From Amycolatopsis australiensis (GTDB lineage Bacteria; Actinomycetota; Actinomycetes; Mycobacteriales; Pseudonocardiaceae): 64,000 nucleotides of DNA. The translations under genes were made by a program, and so were the position numbers. The notes under the pieces were generated by a model that saw nothing but the letters and a program-made list of their open reading frames with translations, did no database searches and was not told the origin of the DNA. The stretch is taken from contig NZ_FPJG01000006.1 of assembly GCF_900119165.1 (NCBI RefSeq), positions 2,170,001-2,234,000 of the forward strand. The letters run 5' to 3'. Of this stretch, positions 1 through 9,001 are shown piece after piece (within the stretch, counting starts at the first letter, position 1; the number at the start of each line of letters is the position of its first letter).

Positions 1-2067
1 GCGCTCAAGGCCGGCGACTACGTCGTGCACGACCAGCACGGCATCGGCCGGTTCGTCGAGATGGTCCAGCGGACGGTCGCCGGCGCGACGCGCGAGTACC
101 TCGTGCTCGAGTACGCGTCGTCGAAGCGCGGCCACCCGGGTGACCGGCTGTTCGTCCCCACCGACCAGCTCGACGAGGTCTCCCGCTACGTCGGCGGCGA
201 GCTGCCCACGCTCAACAAGCTCGGCGGCTCCGACTGGAAGAACACCAAGGCCAAGGCCAAGAAGGCGGTCAAGGAGATCGCCGCCCAGCTCGTGCAGCTC
301 TACGCCGCGCGCCAGGCCGCGCCCGGGCACGCGTTCGGCCCGGACACGCCGTGGCAGCACGAGCTGGAAGACGCCTTCCCGTTCACCGAGACCAACGACC
401 AGCTCGCCGCCATCGACGAGGTCAAGGCCGACATGGAACGCGGCGTCCCGATGGACCGCGTCATCTGCGGTGACGTCGGCTACGGCAAGACGGAGATCGC
501 CGTGCGCGCCGCGTTCAAGGCGGTGCAGGACGGCAAGCAGGTCGCCGTCCTCGTCCCGACGACGCTGCTGGCCCAGCAGCACCTGAACACGTTCACCGAG
601 CGCATGCGGTCGTTCCCGGTGACGATCAAGGGCCTGTCCCGGTTCACGAACAAGACGGAGTCGGACGTCATCCTGGAGCAGCTCGCCGGCGGCGAGGTCG
701 ACATCGTGATCGGCACGCACCGGCTGCTGCAGACCGGCATCCGCTACAAGGACCTGGGCCTGGTGATCGTCGACGAGGAGCAGCGGTTCGGCGTCGAGCA
801 CAAGGAGCACATCAAGGCGCTGCGCACGCACGTCGACGTGCTGACCATGTCGGCGACGCCGATCCCGCGCACGCTGGAGATGTCGCTGGCCGGCATCCGC
901 GAGATGTCGACGATCCTGACCCCGCCCGAGGACCGGCACCCGATCCTGACCTACGTCGGCGCGTACGACGACAAGCAGGTCGCCGCGGCCATCCGCCGTG
1001 AGCTGCTGCGTGACGGCCAGGTCTTCTACGTCCACAACCGCGTCTCGTCGATCGAGAAGGCGGCGCGGCGGATCCGGGAGCTGGTGCCGGAGGCGCGGGT
1101 CGTCACCGCGCACGGGCAGATGAACGAGGAGAAGCTCGAAAAGATCATCCAGGGCTTCTGGGAGAACGAGTACGACGTGCTCGTGTGCACCACGATCGTC
1201 GAAACCGGCCTGGACATCTCGAACGCGAACACGTTGCTGGTCGAGCGCGGTGACCTGCTCGGCCTGGCGCAGCTGCACCAGCTGCGTGGCCGCGTCGGGC
1301 GTGGGCGCGAGCGCGGGTACGCGTACTTCCTGTACCCGCCGGAGGTGCCGCTGACGGAGACGGCCCACGACCGGCTCGCGACGATCGCCCAGAACACCGA
1401 GCTGGGCGCGGGCATGGCGGTCGCGATGAAGGACCTGGAGATCCGCGGGGCGGGGAACATCCTCGGCGCCGAGCAGTCCGGGCACATCGCGGGCGTCGGG
1501 TTCGACCTGTACGTGCGGCTGGTCGGCGAGGCGGTCGACGCGTTCAGGCGGCACGCGGGCGCGGAGCCGACGGAGGAAGAGGAGCTGGCGGAGGTCCGCG
1601 TCGACCTCCCGATCGACGCCCACATCCCGCACGACTACGTGCCGGGCGAGCGGCTGCGGCTGGAGGCGTACCGCAAGATCGCGGCGGCCCCGGACACGGA
1701 CGGCCTGGACGCGGTCCGCGAGGAGCTGATCGACCGCTACGGCCAGCCGCCGGCGCCGGTCAACCGCCTGCTGGCGGTGGCGCGGTTCCGGCACACGTGC
1801 CGCGAGGCGGGCGTGACGGAGGTGGCGGTCCAGGGCAACACGATCCGCTTCGCGCCGCTGCCGTTGCAGGACTCGCAGCTGGTCCGGTTGAAGCGGCTGT
1901 ACCCGAAGGCGACGTTCAAGGCGGTGACGAACACGGTCTCGGTACCGAAGCCCACGGAAGGCCCGGCGGGCGGCCGGATCGGCGCCCCGACGCTGCGGGA
2001 CGAGGCGCTGCTCGACTGGTGCACGAAGCTGTTGGTCCAGCTCACGAAGAAGCCGGCGACGGTGTGA
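1..2067 (+). CDS. mfd: Transcription-repair coupling factor Mfd, 5'-truncated
   Basis: Mfd is a DNA translocase that removes RNA polymerase stalled at DNA lesions and recruits UvrA. The reading frame is open from base 1, so the N-terminal UvrB-like part lies outside the window; 688 residues remain. The fragment opens with the RNA-polymerase-interacting domain (HDQHGIGRF). The superfamily 2 motor follows: Walker [10 protein letters not shown] near residue 157, DEEQ near 257, and SATPIPRT near 284. The second helicase lobe has [15 protein letters not shown] and the QLRGRVGR motif. The C-terminal TRCF domain ends in TGA. All expected motor motifs are intact. It lies upstream of mazG, as in mycobacteria. 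Confidence 0.97.
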   Translation, partial: ALKAGDYVVHDQHGIGRFVEMVQRTVAGATREYLVLEYASSKRGHPGDRLFVPTDQLDEVSRYVGGELPTLNKLGGSDWKNTKAKAKKAVKEIAAQLVQLYAARQAAPGHAFGPDTPWQHELEDAFPFTETNDQLAAIDEVKADMERGVPMDRVICGDVGYGKTEIAVRAAFKAVQDGKQVAVLVPTTLLAQQHLNTFTERMRSFPVTIKGLSRFTNKTESDVILEQLAGGEVDIVIGTHRLLQTGIRYKDLGLVIVDEEQRFGVEHKEHIKALRTHVDVLTMSATPIPRTLEMSLAGIREMSTILTPPEDRHPILTYVGAYDDKQVAAAIRRELLRDGQVFYVHNRVSSIEKAARRIRELVPEARVVTAHGQMNEEKLEKIIQGFWENEYDVLVCTTIVETGLDISNANTLLVERGDLLGLAQLHQLRGRVGRGRERGYAYFLYPPEVPLTETAHDRLATIAQNTELGAGMAVAMKDLEIRGAGNILGAEQSGHIAGVGFDLYVRLVGEAVDAFRRHAGAEPTEEEELAEVRVDLPIDAHIPHDYVPGERLRLEAYRKIAAAPDTDGLDAVREELIDRYGQPPAPVNRLLAVARFRHTCREAGVTEVAVQGNTIRFAPLPLQDSQLVRLKRLYPKATFKAVTNTVSVPKPTEGPAGGRIGAPTLRDEALLDWCTKLLVQLTKKPATV

Positions 2068-2127
2068 CGGGAGCGGCCTGCGCCGAGGCCGCTCCCGGCC
2101 GCCCGGCGGCAACCTGGCGGGAACTCC

Positions 2128-2535
2128 TCAGCCGACTTCGCTGAACATCGGCGGCAACGCCTCCGCCAGCCCCATCCGCACCGACTCGGCCGGCACCGGG
2201 ACCGCTCCGGCGCCCGCCATCGGCAGCGGCCGTGGCGTGCGCGGCATGCGGCAACCCGCGCCGCCGCCCCGGCCCGGGTACACGAGCAGGCCCCGCACCG
2301 GGTCCGGTACCGCGTCGAGCGCCGCCGTCACGACCGGGAGCCGCCGGAACGCGTCGCGCCGGTCCTCCGACCCGAACTCGATCTCCAGCACCACGCCCCA
2401 GCGGTGTTCGTGCCAAACCCACTGCTCGGCGCCGTTCGTCAGCGCCGCTTCGGTCAGTGCGTCACCGCGGGCGAGGCGCCACTGCGACGCGGAATGCTCG
2501 CCGTCGAACACCTCTATCGTCAGCCAGTGGTCCAT
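2128..2535 (-). CDS. Conserved hypothetical protein
   Basis: This 135-residue protein has no family I can name. It starts MDHWLTIEVFDGEHSASQW and is rich in acidic and aromatic residues in its first half (WVWHEHRWGVVLEIEFGSEDRRDAF). The C-terminal half is Gly/Pro/Arg-rich. It has no signal peptide or membrane segment, so it is probably cytosolic. No Shine-Dalgarno sequence precedes the ATG, but TAATGT lies exactly six bases upstream, which suits a leaderless transcript. It points toward mfd and is divergent from the SurA-like lipoprotein gene, with about 75 bp between them. Strand and frame are supported by the third-position GC pattern and the promoter-like start. Confidence 0.7.
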   Translation of the reverse strand: MDHWLTIEVFDGEHSASQWRLARGDALTEAALTNGAEQWVWHEHRWGVVLEIEFGSEDRRDAFRRLPVVTAALDAVPDPVRGLLVYPGRGGGAGCRMPRTPRPLPMAGAGAVPVPAESVRMGLAEALPPMFSEVG

Positions 2536-2611
2536 AAGTCGACATTAGCGCCGCCGGCACCCGATGGGTGTTGCGTTTCGGGTGCGATGGTGTGAGAGGG
2601 TATGCGCTGTG

Positions 2612-3646
2612 ATGCGGATCATGGGGCGCCCTCGCGCGCTGGTCGCGGTCGTTGCCGGTGCACTTCTGCTCGCCGGGTGCGGTTCGGGTCCGAGCCAGGT
2701 CGGCAGCGCGGTCATCGTCGGTGACCGGTCGGTGAGCCTCGACCAGGTCCAGTCGATGATCGACCAGGCCGTCCGCGAGCAGCCGTACGCGCAGAAGCTC
2801 GCCCGTGAGCACAAGCTCGACCTGCTGGGCCGCGAGATCGTCCGGCAGACGGTGCTGCACGAGCTGACGCTGCGCGCCGCGCAGCAGGAAGGCCTCGTCG
2901 CCGACCAGGCGAAGATCGCCGGTCTCGCCGCGCGCGAAGACACCACCCCGGTCACCGACGCCGGGCAGGGCGACCAGGTCGCCGTCACGCAGATCGTCTC
3001 GAAGCTGCGCGACCGGAACGAGACGGCGAGCGACGTCGTCCTCGAAATGCAGCTCGCGCGGAAGTACCTGCCGAAGCTGTCCGTCGGCGCGGACTACGTC
3101 GGCATCAGCGCCACCAGCGCGACCGACCCCGCGGCCCGCGCCCGCGCGTTCGACCTCGCGAAGCAGTTCGCGGCCGACCCGGCCAAGATCCAGGCCACGA
3201 TCCAGCAGGCGGGCCAGGAGGCGCAGCAGGCACAGCAAACCGGCATGCCCGGCCCCGGCGGGTTCTCCGACGCGGGCATGACCGAGCTGTTCGGCGCCGC
3301 GCAGTACCTCTCCCTGGCGCAGACCCCGCTCTTCGGGTCGGCGGCGAACAGCGTCGTCGCGTTCCAGGCGCGGATGCCGGCGAAGCCGGACTGGTACGTC
3401 TTCGTCGTCCACAGCCGCGGGACCGACAAGGCCGTCCCGGCCGACCAGGAGGCGCAGCAGCCGACCGACCAGCAGCTGACCTCGATCGGCACCCGCCTCC
3501 TGCAGCCCTACCTGGCCGGTGCCGGGCTGCGCGTCAACCCCCGGTACGGCGTGTGGGATGTTGTGGGCATGAACCTCGCGCCGAACCAGGACGCCACGAA
3601 GGGCACCGTGCTGCCCTTGCGCGGTGCCGCACCCGCGCAGCAGTGA
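2612..3646 (+). CDS. SurA-like N-terminal domain lipoprotein (putative extracytoplasmic chaperone/foldase)
   Basis: The 344-residue product begins with a lipoprotein signal peptide: basic MRIMGRPR, a hydrophobic stretch, then the lipobox LLAGC, so it should be tethered outside the cell membrane. The mature part resembles the helical SurA/PrsA N-terminal chaperone region (VSLDQVQSMIDQAVREQP and later Gln/Ala-rich helices). I see no clear parvulin isomerase domain. A role in folding exported proteins is inferred from the family. GAGAGGG at 2594-2600 supports either GTG 2609 or ATG 2612; I chose ATG. Its stop overlaps the mazG start by four bases, so the two are translationally coupled. Confidence 0.82.
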   Translation: MRIMGRPRALVAVVAGALLLAGCGSGPSQVGSAVIVGDRSVSLDQVQSMIDQAVREQPYAQKLAREHKLDLLGREIVRQTVLHELTLRAAQQEGLVADQAKIAGLAAREDTTPVTDAGQGDQVAVTQIVSKLRDRNETASDVVLEMQLARKYLPKLSVGADYVGISATSATDPAARARAFDLAKQFAADPAKIQATIQQAGQEAQQAQQTGMPGPGGFSDAGMTELFGAAQYLSLAQTPLFGSAANSVVAFQARMPAKPDWYVFVVHSRGTDKAVPADQEAQQPTDQQLTSIGTRLLQPYLAGAGLRVNPRYGVWDVVGMNLAPNQDATKGTVLPLRGAAPAQQ

Positions 3647-4569
3647 GCACGGGTGTCGTCGTAATCGTCCGAGGGGCGACGCTGCCCGCCGCGGCGCTGA
3701 AGATCCTCCGTGACTCGCCGGCGGTCTACGCGGCGACGGACATCGACGCGAGTGTGTTCGGGGTCCCCGCGGTGACGGAGGCGCCTTCGCTCAAGGACAT
3801 CGTGCTGCTCGCCGGGTCGCGGGACGAGCCGGCGGCGTCGCTGCTCATCGCGACCGGTTCGGAGATCGTCGAGACGCCGGCGCCGCCGCTGGTGGAGGCC
3901 GCCGAGGTGATGGACCGCCTGCGCTCGCCGGGCGGCTGCCCGTGGGACGCGGCCCAGACCCACGACTCCCTGCGGCAGTACCTGGTCGAGGAGACCTACG
4001 AGCTGCTGGACGCGATCGAGTCGGGCGACCGCGAGGCGCTGCGCGAAGAGCTCGGCGACGTCCTGCTCCAGGTGCTGTTCCACGCGCGCGTCGCGGCCGA
4101 GGACCCCGGCGACCCGTTCGACATCGACGACGTCGCGGCCGCGCTGGTCGCGAAGCTGGTCGGACGGCACCCGCACGTGTTCGCCGACGGCGACCGGGTG
4201 CACACCGTCGAGCACCAGAACGTCAGGTGGGAAGAGCTGAAGCAGCAGGAAAAGCGTCGCCAGTCCATTGTGGACGGCGTAGCGCTGGGTCAGCCCGCGG
4301 TGGCGCTGGCGGGCAAGCTGGGCCAGCGCTCCGGCCGCGCGGGCATCCCGCTGGACCTGTTCCCGGCGGAATCCGGCGCGGCAGCCCAGTTGTTCCGCAT
4401 AGCGGCGACGGCACGGCGCGCGGGGATAGACCCGGAAGGCGAGCTGCGGGCCGTGGCGAAGCAGTTCGCGGAGGACGTGCGGGCGGCCGAGCAGGCGGCA
4501 CGGGAGGCGGGACTGGAGCCGACGACTCTGGAAGCCGACGGCTGGCGGAAGTTCTGGCCTGCCCGCTGA
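3643..4569 (+). CDS. mazG: Nucleoside triphosphate pyrophosphohydrolase MazG
   Basis: MazG hydrolyses (d)NTPs to monophosphate and pyrophosphate, removing oxidised or surplus nucleotides. The GTG start at 3643 overlaps the preceding TGA as GTGA, which fixes the start and gives 308 residues. The first 90 residues are the extension seen in mycobacterial MazG. The catalytic domain follows with GGCPWDAAQTHDSLRQYL, then the metal-binding pairs in EETYELLDAI and EELGDVLLQ (the EExxE...ExxD motif), followed by a second helical part. All metal ligands are present. Its place after mfd matches Rv1020-Rv1021 in Mycobacterium tuberculosis. It probably shares a transcript with the upstream lipoprotein gene. 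Confidence 0.95.
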   Translation: MSTGVVVIVRGATLPAAALKILRDSPAVYAATDIDASVFGVPAVTEAPSLKDIVLLAGSRDEPAASLLIATGSEIVETPAPPLVEAAEVMDRLRSPGGCPWDAAQTHDSLRQYLVEETYELLDAIESGDREALREELGDVLLQVLFHARVAAEDPGDPFDIDDVAAALVAKLVGRHPHVFADGDRVHTVEHQNVRWEELKQQEKRRQSIVDGVALGQPAVALAGKLGQRSGRAGIPLDLFPAESGAAAQLFRIAATARRAGIDPEGELRAVAKQFAEDVRAAEQAAREAGLEPTTLEADGWRKFWPAR

Positions 4570-4584
4570 GCGTGCCGCGGCCCG

Positions 4585-4995
4585 TCAGACGTCGCGGATG
4601 TTCTTCTCCAGCTCCAGGGGTTCGCGGTCCCAGTCCTCGACTCCGAAAGCCAGGATCCGCTTCGGGTGGATCCGGATCACGGCGTCGTCGAAGTGGTTGT
4701 CCGGGAGGTTCACGCCGGTCAGGGCTTCGGCTTGGCCGCGGATCTCCAGGCAGCGGACGCGCCACGGGTCGGTCGACGGGAGGTCGTCCACGACGAACGC
4801 CACCCGGCCGTTCGCCTCGACGTTGCGGAACTTCTTGCTCCGGCTCAGGTTGTGGCCGGTGACGTCGATCGTCTTCTCCGCCGGGTTGTACCGGAAGCCG
4901 ACCGGGTTGACCTGCAGGGTTCCGTTCGGCTGCTGCGTCGCCAGCCGGCCGAGGGGCTGGCCGGCGAGGTACTCGAGCTCTGCTTCGGTGAACAT
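4585..4995 (-). CDS. PPOX-class F420-dependent oxidoreductase
   Basis: The 136-residue split-barrel protein starts MFTEAELEYLAGQPLGRLAT and carries features of the actinobacterial F420-binding pyridoxamine-oxidase-like family (NPVGFRYN, DVTGHNLSRSKKFRNV, GRVAFVVDD). Such enzymes use deazaflavin F420H2 to reduce unsaturated substrates; the substrate here is unknown. A TTG at 5016 is in frame, but it lies inside a perfect palindrome that looks like the promoter/operator. The ATG at 4995 is therefore the better start and gives the usual family length. No Shine-Dalgarno sequence precedes it, consistent with a leaderless mRNA. It converges with mazG. Confidence 0.85.
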   Translation of the reverse strand: MFTEAELEYLAGQPLGRLATQQPNGTLQVNPVGFRYNPAEKTIDVTGHNLSRSKKFRNVEANGRVAFVVDDLPSTDPWRVRCLEIRGQAEALTGVNLPDNHFDDAVIRIHPKRILAFGVEDWDREPLELEKNIRDV

Positions 4996-5001
4996 GCCCG
5001 A

Positions 5002-5032
5002 AGCTTGCAACTTCAAGGGAACTTGAAGTCAA
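5002..5032 (-). promoter_or_regulatory. MerR-type promoter/operator of the PPOX gene
   Basis: On the minus strand TTGACT (5032-5027) and CAAGCT (5007-5002) are separated by 19 bp. Between and overlapping them lies a perfect palindrome at 5010-5029: ACTTCAAG, spacer GGAA, CTTGAAGT. An overlong 19-bp spacer filled by a dyad is the hallmark of promoters activated by MerR-family proteins. The predicted +1 falls on the ATG at 4995. No merR gene is close by, so the regulator would act in trans. Confidence 0.55.
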
Positions 5033-6105
5033 GCGAACGGGCCGCCGAACGCCAGCTCCGTGAACCGCGAAGCGATGCGGCGGTGGCTCGCGGCGTCCGG
5101 GTGCAGTTCGTCCGGCAGGGGCAGCTCCGCGTAGTCGGCCGGACCGTACAGCGCCCGGCCGTCCAGGTAGTGCAGCCCGGAGTCCGCCCGCTCCGCCACG
5201 AGCCGGGCCAGCGACTCCCGGATCACCTCCAGCGTCAGCTTGCCCGCCGCGACCTCGGCCGGGTCGCCGGTGGCCCGGAACCGGACCTCGCCGCGGGCCG
5301 GTGCCTCGTGGTCGAAGTCGCCCGGCCCGGGCGTCCGCTCGTGGATCGGGCAGTACAGCGGCGAGACGACCAGCAGCGGCGCCGCCGGATGACCCTCGCG
5401 GATCGTGTCCAGGAACCCGTGCACGGCCGGGCCGAACGCGCGCAGCCGCATCAGGTCGGCATTGACGATGTTGATCCCGAGCTCGACGCTGATCAGGTCC
5501 GCCGGGGTGTCGCGCATCGCGCGCGCGGTGAACGGGTCGAGCAGCGCGTTGCCGCTGAAGCCCAGGTTGACCAGCTCGGCTCCGGCGGAAGCGGCCGTCA
5601 GCGCGGGCCACGTCGTCGCCGGGCTGAGTGCGTTCGAGCCCTGGCTGATCGAGCTGCCGTGGTGCAGCCACACCCGGCCCCGGTCGGGGATCGGTAACAC
5701 CGGCGCGTCCGTCCGCAGCGCCACCAGCGTCGTCAGCTCGTTGTGCGGCAACCAGATCTCGACGTCCTTGCGGTGGCCGGGCAGGTGTGTGAACCGCACG
5801 CCGGCGGGTGCGGTCGCCTGCGCGGTGAGCTTGCCGTCCACCACCAGGTCGTAGACGCCGTCCGGGCGTGGCGGCGCGCCCGGGTACTCGACCTTCGACG
5901 CCAGTGTCTCCAGTTCGATGACGCTCGCCGTCGTGCGGAACCGCAGGCGGACGCCCGCGGGCTGCGCTTCGGCCACCGCGAGCCGGGGGTCGGTGTTCTG
6001 CGCCCGCGCGCGGGCGGGCAGCCGGTGCGGGACCAGCCCGCGTCCGGTCGGTTCGAGTTCCGATGCGCCGCGAACCAGGTCGGCGGTCAACGGGGTGGTG
6101 ATCAC
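5029..6105 (-). CDS. SGNH/GDSL-type hydrolase
   Basis: The GTG at 6105 overlaps the stop of the upstream tetR gene as GTGA, which fixes a 358-residue product. The N-terminal half is beta-rich (residues 1-150). The C-terminal half carries the SGNH esterase blocks: block I as HHGSSISQGSN with the nucleophile Ser, a GxND-like block VELGINIVN, and block V DELHPDAASH with the catalytic Asp/His pair. It is likely an esterase or carbohydrate deacetylase; the substrate cannot be read from sequence. No signal peptide is visible, suggesting a cytosolic enzyme. The overlap with the regulator implies co-expression and local repression by it. Confidence 0.87.
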   Translation of the reverse strand: MITTPLTADLVRGASELEPTGRGLVPHRLPARARAQNTDPRLAVAEAQPAGVRLRFRTTASVIELETLASKVEYPGAPPRPDGVYDLVVDGKLTAQATAPAGVRFTHLPGHRKDVEIWLPHNELTTLVALRTDAPVLPIPDRGRVWLHHGSSISQGSNALSPATTWPALTAASAGAELVNLGFSGNALLDPFTARAMRDTPADLISVELGINIVNADLMRLRAFGPAVHGFLDTIREGHPAAPLLVVSPLYCPIHERTPGPGDFDHEAPARGEVRFRATGDPAEVAAGKLTLEVIRESLARLVAERADSGLHYLDGRALYGPADYAELPLPDELHPDAASHRRIASRFTELAFGGPFA

Positions 6106-6671
6106 GTTCGGGGCCAATCTCGGAGCAGGGAGTCGAGGACGTCGAGGAGGCGGGTCCAGCTTTCGCCCGGCGCGGGGGTGCTGTGGTCGAAGCCGCCGTC
6201 GGATTCGAGGGCGACGAACCCGCGGAAGAAGCTGCCGAGCAGCCGCACGGCGTGCGTCTGGTCCGGCCCGGTCACGTCGTAGCCCCGCAGGATCGCGCGC
6301 GACAGCTGGGCGAGCCGCACGCCGGCGCTCGCCGCCGCGGTTTCGGGATCGAGCCGCAGCTGGGCCGCGGCGTAGCGGCCGGGATGCTCGCGGGCGTAGT
6401 CGCGATGGACGTCCGCGAAGGCGACCAGCGCGGCCCGCCCCGCCCGCCCGGCCAGCGCGGCCGCGGCCCGGTCGGCGAGTTCGTCCAGTGCCAGCAGCGC
6501 GATCCTCGTCCGCAGGTCGTGCGCGTTCTTGACGTGGGAATACAGGCTGGCGACCTTGACGTCGAACCGCCGCGCCAGCTCCGACGGGGTCACGCTCGCG
6601 AAGCCGATCTCGTCGGCCAGCTCGGCGCCCGCGCGGACCAGCCGCTCGGTCGTCAGCCCGGCTCGTGCCAT
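6102..6671 (-). CDS. TetR/AcrR-family transcriptional regulator
   Basis: The protein (189 residues) has an N-terminal TetR helix-turn-helix (LADEIGFASVTPSELARRFDVKVASLYSHVKNAHDL). The all-helical C-terminal part resembles the WHG-type ligand-binding domain. The start is set by GGAAGGAGGG just upstream of the ATG at 6671; an earlier in-frame codon would lie upstream of that ribosome site. It is translationally coupled to the SGNH hydrolase gene and divergent from the MmyB-type regulator gene. It probably represses its own operon through the CCTAA...TTAGG dyad in the 109-bp divergent region. Confidence 0.9.
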   Translation of the reverse strand: MARAGLTTERLVRAGAELADEIGFASVTPSELARRFDVKVASLYSHVKNAHDLRTRIALLALDELADRAAAALAGRAGRAALVAFADVHRDYAREHPGRYAAAQLRLDPETAAASAGVRLAQLSRAILRGYDVTGPDQTHAVRLLGSFFRGFVALESDGGFDHSTPAPGESWTRLLDVLDSLLRDWPRT

Positions 6672-6705
6672 GACCACCCTCCTTCCTAAAGACATTATAG
6701 AGGTT

Positions 6706-6720
6706 CCTAAACCTATTAGG
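6706..6720. promoter_or_regulatory. Putative TetR operator
   Basis: CCTAA and TTAGG form a perfect 5-bp inverted repeat around ACCTA, and a further CCTAA occurs upstream at 6685-6689. The site lies in the AT-rich centre of the region between tetR and the divergent MmyB-type gene, where the tetR promoter should be. Assignment to this TetR is inferred from position. Confidence 0.45.
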
Positions 6721-6780
6721 TAAGGAGGGTGGTATCGACGGGTCCTGGCCCGCCCGCCGCGCGAAGATCATCCTGGGGAT

Positions 6781-7650
6781 GTGGAACGGAACGACCTCGC
6801 AGAATTCCTCCGGCGCCGACGTGCGCTGCTGCAACCGGAGAACGTCGGTGTCCCGGCCGGCGAACGGCGCCGGACACCGGGACTCCGCCGCTTCGAGGTC
6901 GCCGAGCTGGCCGGCATGTCGCCGGACTACTACGCGCGGCTCGAGCAGGGACGCGGCCCCCGCCCGTCGGTCACGATGCTCACCGCGGTGGCCCGCGCGC
7001 TGCGGCTGACGAGCGACGAACGCGACCACCTCTTCCGCCTCGCCGGTCACCACGCCCCGCCGCGCCTCGGTGGCGACGCGCACGTCAGCCGCGGCCTCCT
7101 CCGGCTGCTGGGCGGGTTGGCGGGCCTGCCCGCCCTGATCGCCTCCGGCCTGAACGTCGTGCTCGCCCAGAACCCGGTGGCGGATGCGCTGCTGGGGCCG
7201 CAGACGCGGTTCCGCGGTCTGGCCCGCAGCTGCACTTACCGGTGGTTCACCGACCCCGGGATGCGCGCGCGTTATCCCGCCGAAGACCACGAGCACGAAA
7301 GCCGCGCGCAGGTGGACGACCTGCGGGCGGCCCTCGCGATCCGCCCGGCTGATCCGGTGGCGGGCGAGCTGGTCGGGGCGTTGCGCGCGGAAAGCGCGGA
7401 GTTCGCCGGCTTGTGGGACCGGCACGACGTCGCGGTCCGCCGCAGCGACCGCAAGCGCATCCGGCACCCCGCGGTCGGGCTCATCGAGCTGGACTTCGAC
7501 ATCGTGGCGACCGACCGCGCCGACCAGCGCCTCATCGTGTACTCACCTGCGCCGGGCAGCGCGGCAGTCTCGCAGCTGGAGCTGCTGGCCGTGCTCGGCG
7601 AGGAACGGTTCACCTCGTCCGCGCGGACGGACCGGCACCTCCCCGGCTAG
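6781..7650 (+). CDS. XRE-family regulator with MmyB-like ligand-binding domain
   Basis: The 289-residue protein has an N-terminal XRE helix-turn-helix (TPGLRRFEVAELAGMSPDYY followed by ARLEQGRGPRPS, residues 30-65). A long MmyB/PAS-like domain follows (NVVLAQNPVADALLG, ARSCTYRWFTDPGMRARYP). These regulators are very common in actinomycetes, often next to a single oxidoreductase or secreted gene that they control. The GTG at 6781 is the first in-frame start and has no strong ribosome site. It is divergent from tetR and lies 76 bp upstream of a secreted beta-propeller gene that may be its target. Confidence 0.9.
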   Translation: MERNDLAEFLRRRRALLQPENVGVPAGERRRTPGLRRFEVAELAGMSPDYYARLEQGRGPRPSVTMLTAVARALRLTSDERDHLFRLAGHHAPPRLGGDAHVSRGLLRLLGGLAGLPALIASGLNVVLAQNPVADALLGPQTRFRGLARSCTYRWFTDPGMRARYPAEDHEHESRAQVDDLRAALAIRPADPVAGELVGALRAESAEFAGLWDRHDVAVRRSDRKRIRHPAVGLIELDFDIVATDRADQRLIVYSPAPGSAAVSQLELLAVLGEERFTSSARTDRHLPG

Positions 7651-7726
7651 CCCGGCACCGGGCAACCGACAGCCCCGCGCGGGCCCCTGCCCGGAAACTC
7701 GCTCCCGAACCGCCGAAAGGAAGATC

Positions 7727-8758
7727 ATGTCCCGTCACCGACCCTCCAGGCCGCGACGGCGCGCCGCCACGCTCGGGCTGGTTTTGGCGCTCGCCCTCCC
7801 GGCACCGACCGTGGCCCTGGCCGAGACTCCGGCGCCCCCGGGCCACCGGGCCGGCACCCTGGGACCCGCGCTCCCGGCGTCCACCGCTGCCGCCAGCAGC
7901 CTCGCTGACGTGCGCGTCCTCGCCCGCTTCGACCGAGCCGCCGGTCAAGCCGCCGAGAGCATCGCGCCGGAGCCCGGCGGCGGCGCGGTCGTCGGCATGA
8001 TCCCCGCTCGGCAGGTGGTGCGGGTCGCGCCCGCCGGGGATGTCCACGTCCTCGTCACCATGCCGCTGCCGCCGGGTGGCGGCGGCACCACTCCGGTCGT
8101 CGGGATCCCCGTCGTCACCGGAGTCGCCCGAACGGACAGCGGCGCGCTGTACTTCCTCTACTCCTCCGGGCGGGGCGGGCTGACCGGGATCTGGCAGATC
8201 CGCCACTCCGGCGGGCCACGGCTCGTCGTGCCGCTGCCCGCCAGCACCATGCCGAACGCGCTGGTCGTCGACGGCGAACGGGACCGCTTCCTGGTCAGCG
8301 ACTCCGCCGGCGGGCGCATCTGGCAGGCCCCGCTGCGCGGCGGTGCCGCGTCCGTGTGGTCGGCGGACCCGGCGCTGGCGCCGAGCACCTTCTTCGGCGC
8401 CAACGGCCTCAAGCTCCACGGCGGCGCCGTGTGGGCGAGCAACTCCGACCGCGGCACCATCGTCCGCATCCCCCTGACCGAAGGCGGCGGCTCGGGCCGC
8501 GCCGAAGTCCGGGCCACCGGGCTGGCGGGCATCGACGACTTCGACTTCACCGGCCGGGGCGCCGAGATCCTCGCCGCGATCAACCAGGCCGGCAAGCTCG
8601 TGCGGGTCGACGCGGACGGCGGCCACGAGACCCTGCTCGACGGTCTGCAAGGAACCACGGCCGTCGCCGTCCGGGGCAGCCGGGTCTACGTCACCAACGG
8701 CGCCAACCTCACCGGGAACGACTCGAACCTCCTGCTCGCGCACCTGCGGCGGCGTTGA
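7727..8758 (+). CDS. Secreted SMP-30/gluconolactonase-like beta-propeller protein
   Basis: The 343-residue product starts at ATG 7727 behind GAAAGGAAG. It has a long arginine-rich signal peptide (RPRRRAATLGLVLALALPAPTVALAE). The mature region contains repeated blade-like strands such as RIWQAPLRGGAASVWS, NGLKLHGGAVWASNSDRG and GKLVRVDADGGHETLLDG, typical of SMP-30/NHL-type propellers. These can be lactonases or simply binding scaffolds. I see no complete set of metal ligands, so an enzymatic role is uncertain. It follows the MmyB-type regulator on the same strand and is probably controlled by it. Confidence 0.75.
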   Translation: MSRHRPSRPRRRAATLGLVLALALPAPTVALAETPAPPGHRAGTLGPALPASTAAASSLADVRVLARFDRAAGQAAESIAPEPGGGAVVGMIPARQVVRVAPAGDVHVLVTMPLPPGGGGTTPVVGIPVVTGVARTDSGALYFLYSSGRGGLTGIWQIRHSGGPRLVVPLPASTMPNALVVDGERDRFLVSDSAGGRIWQAPLRGGAASVWSADPALAPSTFFGANGLKLHGGAVWASNSDRGTIVRIPLTEGGGSGRAEVRATGLAGIDDFDFTGRGAEILAAINQAGKLVRVDADGGHETLLDGLQGTTAVAVRGSRVYVTNGANLTGNDSNLLLAHLRRR

Positions 8759-8788
8759 CGTGCCCGCGCAGCCGGGAACAATGGCGGC

Positions 8789-9001
8789 ATGCGCCGGCAA
8801 GCCGTCAGCTCCTCGACGATCGCGTCGGTCGGCTACGACCATGCCGAGCACGTGCTGGAGATCGAGTTCCGGAACGGCCGCGTCTACCGGTACCGGCTGG
8901 TGCCCGAGTCCGTGCACCGCGAGCTGCTCGCGTCACCCAGCCACGGCCGGTTCTTCAACACCCGGATCCGCGACCGGTACCCCGCCGAACAGGTCGGCTA
9001 G
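8789..9001 (+). CDS. KTSC domain protein
   Basis: This 70-residue protein matches the small KTSC domain: SSTIASVGYDHAEHVLEIEF, NGRVYRYRLVP and GRFFNTRIRDRYPAEQV. The family is found alone or beside nucleic-acid enzymes and its function is unsettled. The AACAAT hexamer ends six bases before the ATG and no ribosome site is visible, suggesting a leaderless message. The 3' end overlaps the 3' end of the convergent efeB gene by four bases. Confidence 0.85.
   Translation: MRRQAVSSSTIASVGYDHAEHVLEIEFRNGRVYRYRLVPESVHRELLASPSHGRFFNTRIRDRYPAEQVG

Noticed and set aside
5029..7467. A very long open frame (812 codons) on the minus strand
   Set aside because: Only the part after GTG 6105 codes for the SGNH hydrolase; upstream it runs antisense and out of frame through tetR and the MmyB-type gene, an effect of high GC.
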